This document shows positions 57,198 through 64,000 of a stretch of DNA of 64,000 bases, one piece after another. The stretch is from the NCBI RefSeq assembly GCF_020382885.2, contig NC_058503.1:2717110-2781109 (forward strand), given 5' to 3'. The position numbers and the translations under genes were made by a program. The notes under the pieces are model-generated. The model searched no databases, was not told where the DNA came from, and saw nothing but the letters and a program-made list of their open reading frames with translations. Source of the stretch: Scatophagus argus (taxonomy: Eukaryota > Chordata > Actinopteri > Scatophagidae). How positions within the stretch are numbered: position 1 is the first letter of the stretch; each line of letters opens with the position of its first letter.

Positions 57198-58075
57198 CAT
57201 GCCTCCATGCCAGGATTTTCTTGTCTTGTCTTGCCATGATTTTTGCCACAGTTTTTGTTGATCCTTGTGCCACAGTGTGTGCCTGTTTTGAGTTGTTTTG
57301 TTAGAGATAAAAGAATACTATTTTGGACCACCGCCTGCCTGCCTATTTGAGATTCTGCATCTGGGTTCAGCTCTCTGCGTCAGCGACGCCGCACTTTTGT
57401 TGACAGAACAATCTGACCAGAATGAAACAGATTCTGTTTCGGGGCACCCGGCTGGCAATCAGGCTTCCCAGTCTTGGGCACCTCTGGAAGGTGCACATGA
57501 GCCGCTTGAGGTCCAGGGTAGCCGTCAGTGACAGGCTCCCCACTGCTAGTGCCGGCTCCGAGGACCAGGCCGCCCGTCGCCGCGAAGACCAGCACTCCAG
57601 CCGGCTGCGTGGACCTGGCCGTCCGCCGCCAAGGATTCCAGTGCTCCAGTCCCGGCTCCACGGTCCATCAGCACCCCATGCCACAGCAGACCTCCACAGC
57701 AGGATTCCATGCCACAGCATGCTCTTGCAGACCTTCTCACCATGTCTCCAGGTCACCCCAGAGCCCAATCTTCAGCCTGCAAGGGTGAAGCCTCATGTTG
57801 GGTTCAGGCCCAGCATTTGGGCAGACCGCCTGAGGCAACATGCCCCATTTTTTGTCATTTTTGTCTTCATGCCTCCATCCAGGATTTTCTTTTCTTGTCT
57901 CGCCATGATTTTTGCCACAGCTTTTTGTTGATCCTTGTGCCACAGTGTGTCCCTGTTTTGAGTGCTTTTGTTATAAATAAAAAAATATTATTTTGGACCA
58001 CCGCCTGCCTGCCTATTTGACATTCTGCATTGGGGTTCAGCTCTCTGCGTCAGCGATGCCGCACTTTTCTTGACA
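57198..58075 (+). mobile_element. collapsed LTR element: two 208-bp direct repeats around a short core
   Basis: 57198-57405 and 57868-58075 are direct repeats (about 208 bases each), both starting CATGCCTCCAT and both ending GCACTTTTxTTGACA. An AATAAA-like signal and a GGACCACCGCCTGCCTGCC block lie in the same places. The repeats probably are the 3' parts of two LTRs. The core (57406-57867) starts right after the first LTR and includes a short GC-rich frame (57422 on). It has no recognisable protease, RT or integrase, so most of the interior is missing. Confidence 0.65.
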
Positions 58076-58436
58076 GAGGCATTTTAGTCTTCACATGCAT
58101 CATTACATGGAGTTGTCATCCCAAAGTTGTGGAAATTTGAGGCAGGTTTTTCATATTTTTTTTTTTTCAATTTGGAGCAGTTTTTTTTAATACACAGGCT
58201 GTCATCACTAGCTTTGATCATGAGCAGAAACCAGCCTTTACAAGAGCTAATCTCAGGACCTGATGTAGGTGCAGATTTTGCCCTGGAGAAGGAGGAGCCT
58301 TACTTTGATAGAAAGAAAAAAGTCAGCTGTAGTAAGGACAAGGGGATGAAGAGGAGAGGAGTTAAATCAGCTCTTCAGAGAGGTTTGGTCACAAAGTTGC
58401 CAAGGCTTACCAGCCTGTCCACATTCTTGTTCTCTG

Positions 58437-59591
58437 ATGATGGAGACTGAACTCTGCTTTCCACAGCTCTTCAACACCTCTTGTAGGAAGCCAAAACGCC
58501 CGCACACTGAGGCTGTACTTATTTACACACTGCTGGCCTTCATTTCTCTGCTCACTGCGACTCTCAACCTGCTGGTTGTCATCTCCATCACCCATTTCAA
58601 GTAGCGAAAATTCAGTCAGTTCATGAAAGTGATAGTCATACTGAAATTAATGATTCAGAAAGAAACTAAAAATGTATTTATGTTGATTCACAATTTTATT
58701 AAAATTTGTATGTTTTTACTTTATTATTTGTTTCATGTCATGTAATAATATATATGATGCCTTTCTTTCTTTCTTTCCAGGCAGCTCCACACTCCTACCA
58801 ACTTCCTCATCCTCTCCTTGGCAGTCTCAGATTTCTTCATGGGCCTCCTGATGTCCTTTCAGATTCTCCTCACAGATGGCTGCTGGGTTCTTGGTGACCG
58901 CATGTGTGCTTTGTTTTGCATTTTAGATTTCATTAGCACTTCTTCCTCAGTAGGAACCATGGTCCTCATATCAGTTGACCGCTATGTAGCTATTTGTGAC
59001 CCTCTTCATTACTTCACCAAAATTACTGTGAGAGAAGCAACAATCTGTATTTGTCTTTGTTGGGTCTGCTCTGTTCTATACAACGGTCTCATAATGAAGG
59101 AGAACTTGAAACAACCAGGCAGGTATAATTCCTGCACTGGAGAGTGTGTGGTTGTCATTAACTACATTGCAGGTGTTGCTGACCTTATTTTGACTTTTAT
59201 TGGTCCTGTCACTGTCATCATAGTTCTGTATATGAGAGTATTTGTTGTGGCTGTGTTTCAGGCTCGTGCCATGAGGTCTCACATTACAGCTGTCACACTA
59301 TCAGAGACTGTGCCTGCTAGGAAATCAGAGATGAAAGCAGCGAGGACTCTTGGCATCATTGTTATTGTGTTTCTGACATGCCTTTGCCCATATTACTGTT
59401 CCTCTCTTGTAGGCCAGAACACGTTGTTTAGCATTACATCTGTGCCCTTAGAAACCTGGCTCTTCTATATTAACTCTTGTTTAAACCCATTAATCTATGC
59501 TTTCTGCTATCCTTGGTTTAGAAAATCTATTACACTCATTGTAACATTTAAGATACTCCAGCCTGAGTCTTGTGAGGTCAACATATTGTAG
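58437..59591 (+). CDS. trace amine-associated receptor, copy D (two exons, plus strand)
   Basis: Exon 1 is 58437-58600 and exon 2 is 58781-59591; 180-base intron at the same phase-2 site as copies A to C (HF(K)QLHTPTN); 324 residues. Landmarks: LAVSDFF, Cys97 (3.25), DRY 121-123, CDPLHY, LCP in TM6, and the TAAR fingerprint NSCLNPLIYAFCYPWF. Unlike copies A to C, position 3.32 is Asp104, the classical amine contact, and 5.42 is also Asp (189). Both acidic sites together are the arrangement reported for the fish cadaverine receptor TAAR13c, so a diamine ligand is a reasonable guess, not a demonstrated one. Its strand is opposite to the tandem trio. The shared intron and the GRYNSCTGECV loop show common ancestry. 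Confidence 0.87.
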
Positions 59592-60270
59592 AGACAGACA
59601 TGTTTTCTGTGAAAAAGAAATGAAGTGTTGCTTAAATGTTTACTGATGTCACTTAATTCACAAATCAAAAAGTCTGTGCAAATGTAAAATATAAGTGTGA
59701 TTATGCATCATTCTCTCTTTATTCTCTTCATTTTGTATATACAATGTACTCCATATAATGAACTACCTTTTCACTGTCTGCCTTTCATGGTCACCTATTA
59801 ACTCTAGTTCAAACAAAGCCTCTGGGTTATTTGACCAATATATTTTGTTGGGCAGTCAGAGGGTTTAGTATTAATTCTATGCTGAAGAAATGGCCTTGAC
59901 ATTTATTTTAAAGATAACCCCAATATGGGTTTGCTTATATTAGATTTCAGCCAACAGCATCAAGTTAGGCTGAAATAAAACCCTGCAGGAAACAATTTAA
60001 TGTATTTTAACACACTGTGGTATAAAACATGATAAATGATATACTGTATAATACGCTATAAAAGGTTGTTGATGCAGTGAAGTAGAATGGAATCCACATC
60101 AAAACACTGTAGTGTTTTCATGTCCAATGAGAATTAGCTGACTGAGTGTTAGATCAAGCCTTTCACCCCAACATGACTACAATTAACTATGACACTGTTT
60201 TATTGGTAGGTTTGGCTTGGGTTGTGTGATGCATCTTCATGCAGAGTGAACTAACATAGACTAACAAACT
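59592..60270. other. 3' flank of TAAR copy D, no further gene seen
   Basis: AT-rich sequence with no supported ORF. It probably holds the 3' untranslated region of the receptor transcript; no AATAAA was picked with confidence. Confidence 0.35.
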
Positions 60271-60276
60271 AACAAG

Positions 60277-61164
60277 ATGGCGGCGCGGGTGCACGCAGTG
60301 GCTCAAGGCTCTCGGCTTTTTGTGTATTTATTCATGTTTTTGTTTGTGCTTTCACTACTGTTTTTACCACTCAAAGCGTTAATTCAGTGCGGAAGGGCTG
60401 AATTGTGGGAATTGGGGAACAGACTGTTTGCACCCCCACAGACTGTTTGCACCCCCAAAGCTGGATTTGATCCCACCAGAGCTGCAGCGGACCACAGAGG
60501 CTCTTGCCATCCCCCCTCTGTGGCCTCGGAGACGGAGGAGACAACGTAAACAAAAGTCGAGGACTAACGCCAAGCTAGCGCTAGAGGAGCTATACTGCCT
60601 GATTAGCAGCCAAATGGACGCTAATCCAGAGGCGGCTGTGATCGTGGCTGGGGACTTTAACCATGTGGAATTAAAGGCTGTTCTCCCCAAATTCCCCAAA
60701 TTCATCAACTTTCTGACCAGAGAGTGCAATATGATCAGGTATCCTGTAACATCCCAGGGGCATACAAGGCTGTAGCAGCTCCTCACTTGGGCATGGCAGA
60801 TCACATCTCCGTGGAGCTGATCCCGGCCTACAGACCTCTGATTTGCAGGACCAAACCCACCACCAGAACCATCCAGGTTTGGACTGAGGAGGCTTCCTCA
60901 GCCCTACAGGACTGCTTTGAGCACACAGACTGGGGAGTGTTCAAAGCAGACGCTGACCTGGAGGAATACACGTCAGCTGTGTTGTCCTATGTTCACTTCT
61001 GTAATGATGCTGTCCTACCCACAAAGACAATCACGGTTTTTCCTAATCAAAAACCATGGGTGGACAGCACAGTTTGGCCCCTGCTAAAAGCCCGGGATGC
61101 AGCCTATAGGTCAGGAGATAGGCTGGCTCCACGTACACCGCCCCCCCGGATATGCTGGCCCTGA
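60277..61164 (+). pseudogene. LINE endonuclease-region fragment, frameshifted
   Basis: One frame (60428-60775) has SSQMDANPEAAVIVAGDFNH, the endonuclease GDFN motif. The next (60724-61164) has MADHISVELIPAYRPL (the terminal DH motif) and KPWVDSTVWPLLKARDAAYRSGD, the linker before the reverse transcriptase. The shift lies in the overlap at about 60730-60770. The leader (60277-60420) may be the start of the element's ORF. No RT follows, so it is a truncated copy of a LINE related to 34951-37050. Confidence 0.75.
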
Positions 61165-61565
61165 AACTCCACAACCTGGGTTTGTCAGACTCACTCTGCT
61201 CGTGGATTGGCATGCAGTGAAGATTTTGGAAGTACTTGGGCAGATAAAGGTACATTTCCACAGGATCCATCATTTACACGTCATTTACATGAAATAAAAG
61301 TCCTGTGAAATAAATAAATGTAGACTTATGAAATACATTATTTTGAAATAAAATAAATGCATTTATTTATTTATTGAGTTTAGTTCTTCTTTCTTCTACA
61401 CATTTATTTATTTCATTTTGAATAAAACAACTGTCCATAAATGTTGTGGTACATCATAAAGTAATGTACAAAATAAATGGTTCAGTAACGTTAGATAAGC
61501 AAATCGTTATTAGTTCAATGTAATGGCCATCGTGGCCATCGGAGAAGCTGGAGAGAAGAGGTCGA

Positions 61566-62390
61566 ATGAGAGGACAACCGGGGAAGTGTGGCTGTGGGGC
61601 GCAAGACGGCCAAGCTGAGGTGAGAATGGATTGCCCCAGGCAGACCCCAGATGAAACAGAGGAGGAAGAGGAGGTTCAGACAGACACATTTGAGCGGCTA
61701 GCTATGGCTTACCGCTGGCCAAGGGAGGACTGGGTGGTGATCCTGGTGCCCTACCTCTCTGCCAAGGCACATAGTGCATATGTGGCCATGGACATAAATC
61801 ATGCTATGAACTACGATCAGGTGAAGGAGGCCATCGTGAATAAATACGAGATCAATGAGGAGGTGTACCGGAGGAGGTTCTGTGAACCGGATGTCAGGCC
61901 AGGAGAAACACCTCGGGAGTTGTACACCCGGCTCAAGGATCTCTTTAACAAGTGGATTTGGCCAGCAACTAAGACGATCGACGAGGTGATAGAAACCCTC
62001 GTCTTGGAGCAGTTCCTGCGTACCCTGAACCCCGACATCAGAGTCTGGGTGAAGGGGCACAATCCCCAGGACGGTCAGAGGGTGGCAGAGCTGGTGGAGA
62101 ACTTCATGGCAGCTCGGCGGGGCCACAAGACCTTCCGGATGGAGCCACCACCAAGACCAGCAGCTCGAGGTAGGTCTGAGGGGTTTGGTCATGGGAGTGG
62201 TTCAAAGACTAGTGAGCCCAGTAGACAGCCTGTAAGAAGTCCGTTGCCCACAGTTAGGTCCCGAGATGCCCCTGAACAGAAACCTACTGCATCTGTGGTT
62301 TGCTACTACTGCCATCAAGAGGGCCACATTAACCCGCTGGAGTCAACACACGCGCCGGCGCGTCCTTGTCACGTAACTGATTTAAGATGA
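61566..62390 (+). pseudogene. Gmr1-like gypsy gag with SCAN-type capsid region
   Basis: A 274-codon frame. After an acidic linker, residues about 38-180 (DTFERLAMAYRWPREDW, YLSAKAHSAYVAMD, YEINEEVYRRRFCEPDVRPG, ETPRELYTRLKDLF, QFLRTLNPDIRVWVKGHNP) give the helical SCAN-like capsid fold. A CCHC knuckle begins (CYYCHQEGH) but its last Cys is missing; the sequence diverges there into an unrelated end. SCAN domains of vertebrate zinc-finger proteins are thought to derive from gag of Gmr1-like gypsy elements, and this is such a gag. No pol, LTR or zinc-finger array follows. It could be a retrogene or a truncated element; the abrupt end favours the latter. Confidence 0.6.
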
Positions 62391-62772
62391 CGTAGCTGCA
62401 GGAGGCCTTCAATACATTAGATAACAGATTTGCAAATTGCTTCAGTGGTTTACACAAACCTGGAATCAAAAATGTATTGTAATAACATAAAAAATGAATG
62501 TATTTTGATGTCTGGAGGGATGACTGACAGAATTGAACTGACAGTACCAAAGAAATACCCAGTGGATCTGAAGTTCATAAAAGACTAAGAGTTAGTCAGC
62601 CCTATTCTACCTGTGGCTGTATATCAAGAATTGACTGTAACTATACCTATCAGCTCTACAGACTTTGTTTGAGGCTTATTGGCTTTTACTGGCCCATCTA
62701 TGCTGTTAATCATGCCATGAGAACAATATAAAATAAAATCTACAAGGGAGTCTGGCACAACTCTGGTGTAAA

Positions 62773-62806
62773 AAGAGCATTCTCATATATATATGAGAAT
62801 GCTCTT
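62773..62806. repeat. perfect 34-bp palindrome
   Basis: The segment equals its own reverse complement: arms of AAGAGCATTCTCATATA meet at the centre without a loop. It could form a cruciform or hairpin. No ORF or known site is attached. Confidence 0.9.
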
Positions 62807-63837
62807 AACCATTAAAACAAATATCTCACAAACATGTCTCACAAAAAATATATTGCGGAATCCATTAATTCCAAAGACTGTAAGCCTGTTAAATATACAT
62901 ATAATTGCTCAAACTCAAGGGGAATAAGAAAGGACATATGCAGCTTTACAGGTCTTCCTTTAGTCCAGATTTTCATGAACATTACTGTTATTATCCTTGC
63001 TACAGCCACTGCCTCACACACCTGCCACACACTTAATAATTACGTCAAAGAATAAAGGGAACCACCAATGAAGTCCCCAGTGCATCCATAAGCACGGTGC
63101 CCTTTCAGGTTACCTCTGAATTCCACAGTGCAGATTCAGCATAGTGCCACTAAGGCAGAAAGAATAAACTCCAAAACCGAGAAAAAACACTTCTAGTTTG
63201 CATTTATATGCAACAAAAACTAACCTGGCCAAGACAATGTACATTAAAAACATAGAACACCAGTATGCTCATCAGTTTTTACATTTATAATACTATACTA
63301 AGTAGAAGAGTGTAGTAAAGGGGTGGCTTGCGTTGTGACAAGTGATTAAATGATGGAAATCAGCCTTTAAAAATTAGGCAAAGAGATTAATTTCAACCTT
63401 TTTGTTTCTGTCCTTCAGACTTCTGCTCCAGGTGATAGGTTAGTTGAATGTAGGTCTTGACAAAATATCCATTTCACATGCTTTTTATTTTTACATTTAC
63501 ATTTTACATTCTGAAAGATAGAGAATGCATTTATCATTTAACATTTATCATTTCACTGCAGTTCTGGATAAGACACATACAGACACTGTTATATTGGGAC
63601 AATTAACCAATACTTGGAAATGGTTATGTTCTTAGGTTTGCATGGAGATTTGGACTGAACAGCGAGCTAAAGACCCAAAATGATTTGGTTTGGATATGTC
63701 TTGATGAAGAGCCTGGAATCATTATCATCATATTGTCAACACATATAATTGTAATAACCAGATCCACACACTTATCTTTCTCTTGCCTTAAATGCACAGC
63801 ATTGTCAGTAATTTTATGCTACCTATGAACAAAAAAA
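62807..63837. other. interval without a recognised gene
   Basis: AT-rich. The short frame at 62834-63055 has no signal, domain or splice support. A few mononucleotide and ATTTT/ACATTT runs (about 63480-63560) are the only structure. Confidence 0.35.
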
Positions 63838-64000
63838 TCACTCCAAATGGAGGATAATCGAAAACTTACTAAACAAAAGATCAACAATAAAAAATCACTC
63901 TTAAAGAGGAAAAACGTTTAAATCTAACTAATATCTAAGCTGAGCTATGAAAAGGTACAACTAAAAGTCACTCTAAACAGAAGATTCAACAAAGTGCTTC
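63838..64000 (-). mobile_element. second copy of the LTR family at 22002-22665 (truncated by the window end)
   Basis: The last 160 bases closely follow 22260-22420: ATCGAAAACTTACTAAACAA against ATCGAAAACTCACTAAACAA, then AAGATCAACAATAAAA and CTAAGCTGAGCTATGAAAAG. This is the middle of the LTR, and its right part lies beyond the window. Whether internal retroelement genes follow cannot be seen. Confidence 0.7.

Noticed and set aside
57422-57931. 169-codon Arg/Pro-rich ORF
   Set aside because: Open mainly because of GC-rich composition in the core of a collapsed LTR element. Other frames on both strands are also open, and no conserved motif is visible.
1-64000. CRISPR array, bacterial operon or plasmid features
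   Set aside because: No direct repeats with regular unique spacers, no ribosome-binding-site-led gene series, and clear eukaryotic splicing and retroelements throughout.

Overview
This window is nuclear DNA from a bony fish, most likely a percomorph teleost. The evidence is intron-split genes with GT-AG junctions, two CD28-family immune receptors, a cluster of two-exon trace amine-associated receptors (TAARs), and a dense load of fish-type mobile DNA (L2/CR1/Rex-group LINEs, tRNA-derived SINEs, Ty3/gypsy elements, solo LTRs, Tc1, hAT and piggyBac remnants). Nothing in it looks bacterial or like a plasmid.

Region 1 (about 1-20 kb) holds two complete T-cell co-receptor genes in the same orientation. 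The first (1950-4602, +) keeps the B7-binding type motif FYPPPY but has a cytoplasmic tail with no tyrosine signalling motif, as described for fish CTLA4. The second (15231-18902, +) lacks the YPPP motif but has a YVVM (YxxM) tail, as described for fish CD28. I rebuilt both across five exons; all phases close and give 248 and 214 residues. Both split their Ig V domain with an intron, at different positions. The space between them holds a hAT remnant, LINE 3' tails, a dispersed repeat and a MITE.

Region 2 (about 20-30 kb) is gene-poor: an inverted-repeat block, a solo LTR with a clean 5-bp target duplication, an L2-type LINE carrying a SINE and a 269-bp piggyBac-derived element, and a probable solo LTR.

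Region 3 (about 30-53 kb) is a three-copy segmental duplication. Each unit carries an intact two-exon TAAR on the minus strand and a short exon-like ORF of unknown origin. LINE and Ty3/gypsy pieces separate the units, and a fourth, partial TAAR fragment follows the second copy. All three TAARs lack the classical amine-binding Asp3.32 (it is Ala) but have Asp5.42.

Region 4 (about 53-64 kb) has an L2 LINE, a decayed Tc1 transposon, a collapsed LTR element, a single plus-strand TAAR with both Asp3.32 and Asp5.42, a LINE endonuclease fragment, a Gmr1-like gag with a SCAN-type capsid region, a perfect 34-bp palindrome, and a second copy of the region-2 LTR family running off the end.

Together this is a stretch where two T-cell receptors sit beside an expanding olfactory amine-receptor cluster whose copies are separated, marked and probably shuffled by transposable elements. 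Gene names rest on motif recognition and remembered family knowledge; no database search was possible.
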